NCBI GenBank assembly: GCA_028822845.1
Contig: JAPKCS010000012.1
Coordinates: 1-47,876 of the forward strand
Length of the DNA stretch: 47,876 bases
Origin: Candidatus Poseidoniaceae archaeon
GTDB taxonomy: Archaea > Thermoplasmatota > Poseidoniia > Poseidoniales > Poseidoniaceae
Direction: 5' to 3'
Part shown: piece by piece, positions 18,775 through 26,356 of the stretch
How the letters are laid out: every line of letters starts with the position of its first letter
Numbering within the stretch: position 1 is the first letter of the stretch
Position numbers and translations under genes: made by a program
The notes under the pieces: model-generated
The model's database searches: none
What the model saw: the letters and a program-made list of their open reading frames with translations, nothing else
What the model was told of the DNA's origin: nothing

Positions 18775-19425
18775 TCAGTTGCCCTCTACTATCAGGCGAT
18801 AGGCGATGATACGTCCAGCTGATGGGGACAGGCGGACGACCTTTAGCACACGGTCAGCGATCCAACCGGCGGCGAGTGGTTTGTGTTCAGGGTCAGCTGC
18901 GAGGCGAGCATTGTCCTCGTTTTCTGACAGTTCCTTGATGACTTGAACAACGGGGTCGGTGATCAAAATCTTTGGAAGCCATTCTTTGGCCAAACGATCT
19001 TCACCGGTTTCGTCATCGGGTTGAATCATGTTCCAAGGAGTCAGTTCAGCGCTTTCAATTTCGAATTGCTCTTCTTCGGAGATGTTCGGGGCGCCAACCA
19101 GTTCTTGGTGGGGGACCAGGAAATGGTTCAGTGCGTTGAAACGGAGGGTGATTTCTGGGCGATCGAAGTCGTCGATGGCCTTTGAACGGATGGTGATTTT
19201 CTTGCTCTTTTTCGCTGCACGTCGGCGGGAACCTTGTTCAGCGATGATGGACATTGTACTGATGAATTGCTCTGAATCCTTTGATTCGCCGAGCGTGGAG
19301 GCTATTTCGTCAGATGACATGGCCTTGATATCGGTCATGTTGCGATCTGTTGCAAGTTTATGTGCAAATTCCTCGGAGACGCCGAGTTCCATGAGTCGCT
19401 TCTTCGTTGCGCTTTTTACTACCAT
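18775..19425 (-). CDS. rpoH: DNA-directed RNA polymerase subunit H (Rpb5-like) with N-terminal extension
   Basis: 216 residues against about 75-85 in typical archaeal RpoH. The conserved core begins near residue 96 (LNHFLVPHQELV, LPKILITDPVV, VLKVVRLSPSAGRIIAYRLIVEG) and matches the C-terminal domain of eukaryotic Rpb5. It holds two extra internal loops. Residues 1-65 form a predicted helical domain closely matching the start of RpoA'', and residues 66-82 are a strongly basic linker (RRRAAKKSKK). RpoH contacts downstream DNA at the lower jaw. Eukaryotic Rpb5 has an N-terminal jaw domain that archaeal RpoH normally lacks; the extension here looks unrelated to it. First gene of the operon, 49 bp after tRNA-Lys. 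Confidence 0.9.
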   Translation of the reverse strand: MVVKSATKKRLMELGVSEEFAHKLATDRNMTDIKAMSSDEIASTLGESKDSEQFISTMSIIAEQGSRRRAAKKSKKITIRSKAIDDFDRPEITLRFNALNHFLVPHQELVGAPNISEEEQFEIESAELTPWNMIQPDDETGEDRLAKEWLPKILITDPVVQVIKELSENEDNARLAADPEHKPLAAGWIADRVLKVVRLSPSAGRIIAYRLIVEGN

Positions 19426-19454
19426 ACAAATTCCCCGCTCAGCCCTGCCCTATG

Positions 19455-19474
19455 TGGCCTTCAGCTCAGTCAGG
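19455..19474 (+). repeat. Inverted near-copy of the tRNA-Lys 5' end in its trailer
   Basis: Plus-strand TGGCCTTCAGCTCAGTCAGG matches 17 of 20 bases of the tRNA 5' end read on the minus strand from 19548 to 19529. In the minus-strand transcript this trailer is therefore complementary to the tRNA acceptor 5' strand and D arm (12 continuous pairs, a wobble, a mismatch and 5 more pairs). It could form a structure competing with the cloverleaf, or be the relic of a duplicated tRNA. Confidence 0.8.
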
Positions 19475-19548
19475 CGGGCCTGACGGGGTTCGAACCCGCG
19501 ACCATCGGATTAAAAGTCCGACGCTCTACCTGACTGAGCTACAGGCCC
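19475..19548 (-). tRNA. tRNA-Lys (anticodon TTT)
   Basis: A complete cloverleaf can be drawn on the minus strand: acceptor GGGCCTG/CAGGCCC, D stem GCTC/GAGC with loop AGTCAGGTA, anticodon stem TCGGA/TCCGA around loop CTTTTAA (anticodon TTT), variable loop TGGTC, and T stem GCGGG/CCCGT around TTCGAAC. The discriminator base is G, and CCA is not encoded (GCCT follows). No intron. It lies upstream of rpoH on the same strand and may be co-transcribed with it. Confidence 0.95.
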
Positions 19549-19589
19549 AATAGTGCACCTTGGGCTTTTGGCCCGACTTACCAACTGTT

Positions 19590-19597
19590 GATATAGG
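19590..19597 (-). promoter_or_regulatory. TATA-like box upstream of tRNA-Lys / rpo operon
   Basis: CCTATATC read on the minus strand about 42 bases before the mature tRNA 5' end. With usual archaeal spacing this predicts a start near 19567 and a leader of about 19 bases. A small GGGC/GCCC hairpin (19562-19574) overlaps the predicted leader. It could drive tRNA-Lys alone or the whole rpo operon. Confidence 0.35.
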
Positions 19598-19724
19598 TTG
19601 CGGCTGCGAAACTTGGACGGTAAATCGACCACAGTCTATCTATTACAAGGACATTTCAACATTAGGAAAGTGGAGATATGGCCGGGGTTGCACGATTTTT
19701 CTCCAGCGGATAGCAATATAGCCC

Positions 19725-21227
19725 ATGTCCATCTCGCCGAAATTGGGGCAAAACATGGACGAGGGTATCTTTGGTTTAGACGACTCCGAGGCCGAAATTT
19801 CTCGTTTAGAACGCGCGGCCACACACCAAAATTGGACCACTCCAGATGGCACATCTTTGGAAGTGATCACGCCCCCGACTGTTTATCCTCCAAAAGAAGA
19901 CACTGACCTGCTTTGCCGAGCATTGAGGAACCTCGGGCCGGGCAAAGGGCAACGGTTGTTAGAAATCGGTTGTGGTTCAGGTGCTGTTTCCCTTTACGCA
20001 GCCTGCCTCGGCTATCGGGTTCGAGCGTGTGACATCAACCCCTATGCAGTGGCAGCAACCCGCGCCAACGCTGAGCGATCAAACCTCAATGTCGACGTCC
20101 ACGAAGGCGGGCCTGGGCCCGTTGAAGACGGAGGCATCGAACAGTGGGCAGGGCCGAACACCCACGATGTGTTGGTTTGGAACCTCCCCTATCTGACGCA
20201 TGATGAAACCATCGATCAGGTGCTCGGACCGTTCGAAGAAGCAGCGCTTCTTGATACCGACCAAATCGGCCTTTCATCGCGCCTCATGCTCCAAGTAAGC
20301 GAAAACCAACTTTTAGCAAAGAACGGGATTATGTTGCTTCTTGTCAGTGGGAATGAGCGCGGGAAACAAGCCGTGCTGGCAGCTCAGAGGCATGGATTCG
20401 CAGCACGGTATGTGGCGGAACATACCTTTGACGATGGTGAAGAACTGCACGTTCTTGCGGTTTGGCATCCTTATGCATCGTCACAAAAACAAAAATTCGA
20501 AACCCTAGCCTCGACCAATCAGACTGCCCTCGAACAAGCCACAACGGTTGGTGATTTTTTCAGGGCAGATACGCAGACTGACGGGCGTGGGCGACGAGGA
20601 AGGTCTTGGACGAGCGAAAGCAAATGCTTCGCTGGATCTTGGCTGATCGCCTCTGGCCAACCGCCCATGAACCCTGGACTGATGCAAATTCTTGGCGGAT
20701 ACGCCGTGACGACCACACACCGATTGCTTGGAATCCCCGACGAAGGTATCGCACTGAAGTGGCCGAATGATGTCTATCATTTGATTGATGACAACTTCGG
20801 GAAAATCGCAGGCGTTTTGGTCGAAGGAACAAGCAAGGGAAACAAAAGCTCCATCGTTCTCGGCATAGGCGTGAATCTTTCTTCCAACAACACGGATTCA
20901 CGGCCCTTTCCAATCGCCCATCTCAACAACCAACTCCCACACATCACTGCTGAAAATTACGCACCCGTTCTTCATGCGGTTATTGCTTCATTTTTTGAGC
21001 AAAGAGAAGGCATCAGGGACAACAAAATACCGGAGATGATCGCTGCTATTTTAGCAGAAATGAAACGCAGTCAAAACCTTCTCGGGAAACCCATCTATAG
21101 AGATGAAACTTGGCAGATTTTTAACCTCGACGACCAAGGGACATTGGAGCTTGTGAATGAGAGTGGAGCTACCGAAGAAATCGCTGATGGCGAGGACCTT
21201 TCTTGGCCTGCCTTCGACCGCATTTAA
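19725..21227 (+). CDS. Fusion protein: HemK/PrmC-type methyltransferase plus biotin-protein ligase
   Basis: 500 residues. The N-terminal half (about 40-250) is a SAM-dependent methyltransferase of the HemK2/PrmC type: VYPPKEDTDLL, the SAM loop LEIGCGSG (79-86), ACDINPYAV, and NLPY (153-156) in place of the usual NPPY. Such enzymes methylate glutamine in release factors. The C-terminal half (about 258-440) is a BirA/LplA-type biotin ligase: STN (263-265), the biotinyl-AMP loop GRGRRGRSW (287-295), KWPND (345-349), GKIAGVLVE (359-367) and GIGVN. No helix-turn-helix repressor domain is seen. The likely ligase substrate is the biotin carrier at 36498-36905. An alternative start is ATG at 19755. 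It converges on the next gene with overlapping stops. Confidence 0.85.
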   Translation: MSISPKLGQNMDEGIFGLDDSEAEISRLERAATHQNWTTPDGTSLEVITPPTVYPPKEDTDLLCRALRNLGPGKGQRLLEIGCGSGAVSLYAACLGYRVRACDINPYAVAATRANAERSNLNVDVHEGGPGPVEDGGIEQWAGPNTHDVLVWNLPYLTHDETIDQVLGPFEEAALLDTDQIGLSSRLMLQVSENQLLAKNGIMLLLVSGNERGKQAVLAAQRHGFAARYVAEHTFDDGEELHVLAVWHPYASSQKQKFETLASTNQTALEQATTVGDFFRADTQTDGRGRRGRSWTSESKCFAGSWLIASGQPPMNPGLMQILGGYAVTTTHRLLGIPDEGIALKWPNDVYHLIDDNFGKIAGVLVEGTSKGNKSSIVLGIGVNLSSNNTDSRPFPIAHLNNQLPHITAENYAPVLHAVIASFFEQREGIRDNKIPEMIAAILAEMKRSQNLLGKPIYRDETWQIFNLDDQGTLELVNESGATEEIADGEDLSWPAFDRI

Positions 21228-21715
21228 CCTTCGAGTTCAGCATCGAGCACTTCCTCTGTCTCGAGGCTGCGCTTGTACAAACCATAACCGACAAACGCAA
21301 TGCCGATTGGGTAGGCGATGAAGTCGAGCATTGTTTGACGGTCGACGTCAACCAGAACTTCGCCTTCACCGTTGGCAAAAGTCACATTATAGGTGTAAAA
21401 GCCACCATCTTCAGCCATGAATTCGAATTCGAGGTCGTCCCCTGCTGCCACATTCCACGATTCTTCACGGACGGCCTCTCCCGATTCATCTTCAATGACA
21501 ATGGTCACTGTGGATTCGGAAATGGCCATGACATCAAATGTGATCGTGTCACTCTTGAGCATCGAAGCCCCACCGTTGAGGCTGGGCTCTTCCTCATCCA
21601 GTGACATTGGATCGACCCAAGCATGCATGATGAGGCCACCGAGAAGAAGGCTCATACCAACCAGCAGAAAGACATCGCTCATCTTCATGCTCGGAGCAGT
21701 CCCACCACCAGCCAT
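21224..21715 (-). CDS. Small membrane protein with extracellular beta domain, unknown
   Basis: 163 residues. Hydrophobic helix at about 11-32 (VFLLVGMSLLLGGLIMHAW), an acidic domain of about 90 residues predicted outside the cell and rich in beta strands, then a second helix near 131-149 and an acidic cytoplasmic tail. I do not recognise a family. Its stop shares the TTAA with the convergent fusion gene. An internal ATG 11 codons in is a possible start. Confidence 0.6.
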   Translation of the reverse strand: MAGGGTAPSMKMSDVFLLVGMSLLLGGLIMHAWVDPMSLDEEEPSLNGGASMLKSDTITFDVMAISESTVTIVIEDESGEAVREESWNVAAGDDLEFEFMAEDGGFYTYNVTFANGEGEVLVDVDRQTMLDFIAYPIGIAFVGYGLYKRSLETEEVLDAELEG

Positions 21716-21752
21716 GAGGTGGCGTGCTGGTTTCGTCTCATGAACGTAGTGG

Positions 21753-22148
21753 TCAGCGACGCCGAGGCGGTCGTACCAAGCTGAGTCGTTCCCTCACGAG
21801 GCGTATTTTACCACTTGATGTGATGCTCTTGATGCCGATTTCCGACAAGGATTCAGCGCTTTGAGAGAGGTCTTTTACGGCAGCATAAATCTCATGTGGC
21901 ACCTGAAGAATTCCGTAGCCGAGGCCAGGTGTTTCTTCATCGCTGGCAAGGGAAAGGTGGCTGGTTTGGGCTTGTTCACTGTCAGATGCATGAAAGTCCA
22001 TCAAACGAATTTCAAAACCTTTTGAAACTTCAACAAACGCATCTTCAATGGCTTTTTTAGCCTCATTGCGATGCTCAATCTTTGGATCGAACGCCACACC
22101 AACCCAGCGGCGTTTCCCCCTCAGGGCTTTTGATAACCGCTTGGCCAT
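21753..22148 (-). CDS. rnp2: Ribonuclease P protein component, Pop5/Rpp14 family
   Basis: About 131 residues from the ATG at 22148; a longer reading would need a TTG at 22175. The family pattern is visible: KALRGKRRWVGVAF at the start (Pop5 LxxxKRYIxF) and a later GLGYGILQVPHEIYAAV followed by IKSITSSGKIRLVRERL (Pop5 GxxILRVxR...SGTI). Pop5 pairs with Rpp30 in archaeal RNase P, which trims the 5' ends of tRNAs. An AT-rich TATA-like box (about 22180-22190) overlaps the start of the divergent gene. Identification is by pattern only. Confidence 0.65.
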   Translation of the reverse strand: MAKRLSKALRGKRRWVGVAFDPKIEHRNEAKKAIEDAFVEVSKGFEIRLMDFHASDSEQAQTSHLSLASDEETPGLGYGILQVPHEIYAAVKDLSQSAESLSEIGIKSITSSGKIRLVRERLSLVRPPRRR

Positions 22149-22191
22149 GAAAACCGGAGAAACCTTCTCCTTCAATAGATTTAATCATCAA

Positions 22192-23598
22192 ATGGGCCAT
22201 AAAGTGAAAACCAGTGAATCGTTCGTGAACGCCGTGGCCCCAGAGGAGATCAGCGAACTCGAGGAGAATCATGGCCCTCAAATCGAGGAAGGGCTCGGTG
22301 AACTCGCTTCAAGAGATTCATCTCTTTTCGGCCTGTTGTTCACGCTCCTCGCAGTCAAAACCCTCCCGCACATCATAGCCTTGACCGTGGCTTCAATCTT
22401 GCTTTATTCGATCGCTGCTGGCAGTGAAGGCCTCGCTGCTGTTGGATTCACCTCCCTTGCAATCGGCTACGCAACCACTGCCTTGCTTTCCAACAATGAT
22501 GGCATCCGTTCATGGACGCACCTGGCCCCCTGGGAAGGCGAACGGCCTCCGTTGTTGAAACGAACACTCCTCAGCACCCGCATTCTGATCGTACCGTTTT
22601 CTGTTGCAGCAGTGTTTGGGCTCTGCTTCCTGATGTTGACAAATGATGCCGCTGTCGATGCCCTTGCCGTTGTGCTGGCGAGCCTGTTTGTCTTCTGGGC
22701 GGTCGCTCAGGGGCGGTCTTTTTCGGCATGGGCTGCATCGGTTGCTGCCAAAAACCTGCCCGCAATGGGTGAAAAGACGGGCAATGGCTATGTTGGCCTG
22801 ACGATGATTGGCACGCTTGTCACCCTCTTAGGGGCAGCAGGCGTCATGGCCTATGCTCTGCTCCATTCAACGAACCCACTTTCAAAGGTAAACATTGGAT
22901 ACGTTCTGCTGTTCACTGGTCTTTCCCTTGGTGTCTTTGTATTGATGAAAGGATTAACTTGGAAGTACAGAAATACGGCCATGAAAGACAAAGCTCTCCG
23001 CCGCTTTCATTTCCGCTGGTCCTTGCTTGCCCATTTGTTCGTCACCTGGCACCTCCTCACCGTGTTTAGGCATATCGTGATGGAACCGAGTGAACTGGAA
23101 GTCTACGTTGAAGAAATTGCGCTGATGATTCTAACCGTGTTCATGGGCATATGGACGCTCACGTCACGTGGTGTTGGGTCGGAACTGAAACTTCTGAACA
23201 ACAACAATGCCTTGCCTTGGGGATTGGCGTTTGGGTACGCCTATGCTGGAAGCGTCGCAGTGATCAATTCTTTTTTGGGAGAAAACCTCCTGCTGGTCAT
23301 GGTCCTAGGCCACCTCATTGCCGCCATGACTGGTGTGCTGATGCACCGTTCAATCCTGAGGAAATTACTGGAACAGCGAGTCAATGAATTGGAGATTCAA
23401 CGCATCATGACGGTTGCAAATCTACACCCCGTGGATGAAGATGGAAGACCCAAGACCATGGACACCGTTCACCTCGAGGAGCCAGAAAACGAGCAAGAGG
23501 ATTGGCGAAGTGAATTGGACAACGACTGGGAAAAACAACAGGATGTTGGCCTAAAGGCTGAAGTTGAGTGGGAAGAAGTCATCACCATCGAAGATTAA
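22192..23598 (+). CDS. Polytopic membrane protein, unknown function
   Basis: About 468 residues from the ATG at 22192. Earlier in-frame ATGs would overlap the divergent rnp2 gene and encode residues that look non-coding. The first 60 residues are soluble and acidic; about ten hydrophobic helices follow (for example LPHIIALTVASILLY, LIVPFSVAAVFGLCF, MILTVFMGIWTL). A highly charged C-terminal tail of about 70 residues follows. No family recognised. The gene converges on the FtsZ-like gene and their stop codons overlap in a TTAA. Confidence 0.6.
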   Translation: MGHKVKTSESFVNAVAPEEISELEENHGPQIEEGLGELASRDSSLFGLLFTLLAVKTLPHIIALTVASILLYSIAAGSEGLAAVGFTSLAIGYATTALLSNNDGIRSWTHLAPWEGERPPLLKRTLLSTRILIVPFSVAAVFGLCFLMLTNDAAVDALAVVLASLFVFWAVAQGRSFSAWAASVAAKNLPAMGEKTGNGYVGLTMIGTLVTLLGAAGVMAYALLHSTNPLSKVNIGYVLLFTGLSLGVFVLMKGLTWKYRNTAMKDKALRRFHFRWSLLAHLFVTWHLLTVFRHIVMEPSELEVYVEEIALMILTVFMGIWTLTSRGVGSELKLLNNNNALPWGLAFGYAYAGSVAVINSFLGENLLLVMVLGHLIAAMTGVLMHRSILRKLLEQRVNELEIQRIMTVANLHPVDEDGRPKTMDTVHLEEPENEQEDWRSELDNDWEKQQDVGLKAEVEWEEVITIED

Positions 23599-24512
23599 GC
23601 AGACCGTCGTATACCTGCTAACAACGTCACAACTCGTATGGTGTCTTCCAAGTCTTCGCTCACCCTTGCTCCAAGAATCACCTGTGCATCAGCATCGAGG
23701 GCCTTGGTAAACAGGTTTGCAACAGCATCGACCTGCCCGATGGTCATGCCTAACCCTCCTTCGACCTGAATAAGGCAAGAGCTCGCACCTCCGACGTCCA
23801 AAGCAGAGAGCGGCGCCATCATGGCCGATTGAAGGATTGATTCAGGATCGTCAGGCCGGCCTGAACCGACAAGCATTGTTGCTTCGCCTTCTTGATCGAC
23901 AATCGCTCGCAAATCCATCAAATCAAGGTTGATGAGGCCCATGCGCATGAGGGTGCGTACCAAACCGTCGACCAAATCCTCAACCCATTCGGCGCCCATT
24001 TGCCAGGTTTGGCCTTTCTGGCGAGCTTGCCGGGCGAGCCGATCAAGCGAAAGTCGAACGGTGACATGGGCGATGTGTTCCAACCGCTCTAAGCCTTGTT
24101 GGGCGATGATGGTTCGTGTTTCTTGAACTTCGAAAGGCATTGCTGCAACAGCAAGAACAAGCGCTCCTGATTGCCTGGCTTGACGAGCGAATTCGTGTGC
24201 TGCACCAGTGCCCGTACCGCCTCCAAGTCCAGTGAGAAGAATGACCAATTCCACTGGCTCGAGGATCGTCGAGGCAAGCGTAGCATAGCCTCGCATGCGT
24301 TGTTCTGCCAAGGGTGGAAGTGCCGCACAGCCAACCGAGTCAAGGGTGTGGCCAAGTCGAAGGATGTTGGCGCTTCCAGCGTCAGCCAAACTCTCATCAT
24401 CTGCATCGATGAGCAGGACGCTGGTGTCGCTGGAACAGCGGACACTTGCCCCTTTGGCCCATGCACAACCTAGACCACCGACACCTGCGATGAGAATTTG
24501 GTCTGCATCCAT
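23595..24512 (-). CDS. FtsZ/tubulin-superfamily GTPase, short form
   Basis: About 305 residues from an ATG at 24512, preceded by GGAGG four bases upstream (a GTG at 24536 is less likely). GVGGLG at 10-15, the tubulin signature GLGGGTGTG at 95-103, and a T7 loop Asn195-x-Asp197-x-x-Asp200 matching FtsZ NxDxxD suggest that GTP binding and hydrolysis are retained. The last segment (DADAQVILGARV...IRVVTLLAGI) matches the FtsZ C-terminal sheet. The protein stops right after it, so the linker and conserved tail used for membrane anchoring are missing. It may be a second FtsZ or a relative of the archaeal CetZ/FtsZ-like groups. A TPR gene lies just upstream. Confidence 0.8.
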   Translation of the reverse strand: MDADQILIAGVGGLGCAWAKGASVRCSSDTSVLLIDADDESLADAGSANILRLGHTLDSVGCAALPPLAEQRMRGYATLASTILEPVELVILLTGLGGGTGTGAAHEFARQARQSGALVLAVAAMPFEVQETRTIIAQQGLERLEHIAHVTVRLSLDRLARQARQKGQTWQMGAEWVEDLVDGLVRTLMRMGLINLDLMDLRAIVDQEGEATMLVGSGRPDDPESILQSAMMAPLSALDVGGASSCLIQVEGGLGMTIGQVDAVANLFTKALDADAQVILGARVSEDLEDTIRVVTLLAGIRRSA

Positions 24513-24566
24513 GAACCCTCCTTCACCCGATGCCACATGAACTTTGGCTGATGGTTGGACGGTGTT

Positions 24567-24860
24567 TCACACATAGCGGAGGTAACGCCGTCGTGCATCC
24601 CTCGCCCAAGCATTGTCTGGTTCAAGGGAAAGAACACGATCATAAAATTCGATAGCAGTTTCGAATTCAGAGAGGTAGCGGCCATAGAGGTGACCTAAAT
24701 TCGACAACACTGGGATGCATTGCTCATCTGATTCAAGCATGGATAACAGAAGTTTTTCAGCAGCGCCAAGGTCATTTCGAACCATCATCTCTTCTGCATC
24801 ATCGAGAAGTTCAAGTTGTTCTGTGGTCAAATCATAGACATTGTCAAAGGTTGTCGACAT
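24567..24860 (-). CDS. Small TPR-repeat protein
   Basis: 97 residues with a tetratricopeptide-like pair of helices: a repeat at about 35-62 and a clearer one at about 55-90 (LSNLGHLYGRY...FETAIEFYDRVLSLEPDNAWA). TPR proteins serve as protein-binding scaffolds. It ends 54 bp before the FtsZ-like start on the same strand, so the two may be co-transcribed and act together. GGTGAG lies just before the ATG. Confidence 0.65.
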   Translation of the reverse strand: MSTTFDNVYDLTTEQLELLDDAEEMMVRNDLGAAEKLLLSMLESDEQCIPVLSNLGHLYGRYLSEFETAIEFYDRVLSLEPDNAWARDARRRYLRYV

Positions 24861-25041
24861 GGGCTCACCGGTCCATTCTCATGGCCTCACCTCAAAGAAC
24901 CCTTCTGCCGTTTGCATAAAGTGCCTTTTTCAGGCCAAATTCGGCATTCAATCCTATGGCAAACACAGTGTTTATAGCACCCCCCAAAACCATGCAAAAA
25001 ACGGCACACTGCAAGGCACTGAACCATCTCCTTGGCTGGGA

Positions 25042-25050
25042 ATGTTTAAG
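25042..25050 (+). promoter_or_regulatory. TATA-like box for the respiratory operon
   Basis: ATGTTTAAG lies about 40-47 bases before the ATG at 25089. With usual archaeal spacing a start near 25072 would leave a leader of about 17 bases. The 228-bp divergent region 24861-25088 shows no other clear element. Confidence 0.35.
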
Positions 25051-25088
25051 GGGCACTTACGATTCGGTTGAATCACCTGGGTGAGGCT

Positions 25089-25907
25089 ATGCTACGCGAG
25101 TCGATTTCTTCTCGAACCGGACTTGTTGCCGGGCTCATCCTTTTGTTGATGATTCCAGGCCTTGTCACGTCCTATCACACGGGCATCGGTGGAGAGCAAA
25201 GCAACGCTGGCGAAACGATTGATGACGTCGCCAAAGAAGGCTGTCTTTGCCACAACGGCGATTCCGATAACTCTGTGCAAGTCATCCTCGATGCAGTCCC
25301 CTATGGATGGGTCGGTGGAGAGACATACACCATGACCCTCCAACTCATCGGCGGCCCTTCGGCCACTGGAACCTACACCGGCGGGTTTGCCATGAGGGTG
25401 TCAACAGGCATCCTTGGCGGAGAAGAAGTCCAGAATTGGGAAGAAGACCCAACGGCCCTGACGCACACTGAAGCCTCATCTGCCTCACCCGAGCGACACT
25501 GGACCATTACCTGGCAGGCACCAGCATCCGGCGAAGGAACGGTCAACTTTTGGATCACCGGCAACTCAGTCAACGGCGATCAACTCCCCGGTGTCGAAGA
25601 CAAGTGGAATCAACTTCTTTTCGCCCTCCAAGAAGGTGATGAAAACACCGATGCTCTTGGCACCCGCACATTGTTTGCCGGTGATGGCAATGTAAGCCCA
25701 CCAGCACCCGAATCCCATGGCGTCGATCTCGAACACATGGGTGCTCAACTCAGAGCGCACTGGCTCGGTCTGCTCGGATTCGGCGCTGTTCTCGCCGTCA
25801 TTGGATTCGCAGGACTTCTGCTCCGATACAGTTTCTCCACATCCTACAAGGGACGCTCCAACCAATTGCGACTCCGATACAAACTCATGCGCCGAGGTGA
25901 CCAGTGA
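25089..25907 (+). CDS. Secreted, membrane-anchored beta-sandwich protein with a CxCH motif (Reeler-like)
   Basis: 272 residues from ATG 25089. A signal or anchor helix at about 11-28 is followed by an outside domain and one C-terminal helix at about 229-252 with a basic tail. Near the start of the domain is EGCLCHNG (Cys52, Cys54, His55). This resembles a heme c motif but has only one residue between the cysteines (CxCH, not CxxCH). The remaining approximately 150 residues are beta-rich and resemble Reeler/DOMON-type domains. It is the first gene of the operon with Rieske and cytochrome b genes, so a role as an outside redox partner or assembly subunit is inferred. Its TGA overlaps the next ATG. 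Confidence 0.65.
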   Translation: MLRESISSRTGLVAGLILLLMIPGLVTSYHTGIGGEQSNAGETIDDVAKEGCLCHNGDSDNSVQVILDAVPYGWVGGETYTMTLQLIGGPSATGTYTGGFAMRVSTGILGGEEVQNWEEDPTALTHTEASSASPERHWTITWQAPASGEGTVNFWITGNSVNGDQLPGVEDKWNQLLFALQEGDENTDALGTRTLFAGDGNVSPPAPESHGVDLEHMGAQLRAHWLGLLGFGAVLAVIGFAGLLLRYSFSTSYKGRSNQLRLRYKLMRRGDQ

Positions 25908-26350
25908 TGGACGATACAATCTCCACCTTGCTCCGTGGTGTCGCCAAGGGAACCATCAGCGTCGCAGATGCACGAAAGGCCTTGGAAGACGCAACCCTCA
26001 CCGAAGAAGAAATGGTTTCTGCCATCGACCACGGTGTCTTCAACCCAGCTGAACCAGGAACGATCGTTAGCGCCTCACTCGCACCGTCTGGAGGCTCATA
26101 CCTCACCATGATGTTCTTCGTATGGGGCATCTTTTGGTCATGCTACTGGGTGTTCTCCCTGATCTATGGGCTCGCCAAAGGCTGGGACCAACAACAATTG
26201 GCCTACCACCTTGGAATTGTCCTCGTCACGCTTTGCATGATGGGCATGGTTTACCTCAAATTCGTCATCCCAGACGCCATCATTGTCAAGCATGCTCAGA
26301 ATAAGTTCATTCCAGAGCATACAAAAGATTGGAAGGAGTACAAGTGGTGA
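25907..26350 (+). CDS. Small two-helix membrane subunit of the respiratory operon
   Basis: 147 residues. The soluble N-terminal half (about 1-60) contains a short helical segment of the type LLRGVAKGTISVADARKAL. Two membrane helices follow (about 68-90 and 101-125), then a charged tail. No family recognised. The ATG overlaps the TGA of the preceding gene by one base, and the Rieske gene starts 6 bases after its stop. Strict linkage suggests a structural or assembly subunit of the Rieske/cytochrome b complex. Confidence 0.65.
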   Translation: MDDTISTLLRGVAKGTISVADARKALEDATLTEEEMVSAIDHGVFNPAEPGTIVSASLAPSGGSYLTMMFFVWGIFWSCYWVFSLIYGLAKGWDQQQLAYHLGIVLVTLCMMGMVYLKFVIPDAIIVKHAQNKFIPEHTKDWKEYKW

Positions 26351-26356
26351 ACCATC

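Noticed and set aside
19560-19576. GGGC-TTTTG-GCCC hairpin as a terminator
   Set aside because: Only 4 bp and no T-run after it; it overlaps the predicted tRNA leader.
22149-22175. TTG start extending the Pop5-like protein
   Set aside because: The family begins close to the ATG at 22148, and the extension would remove the promoter space.
22048-22191. Longer N-terminus for the polytopic membrane protein
   Set aside because: The added residues overlap the divergent rnp2 gene and look like an antisense translation; the ATG at 22192 fits better.
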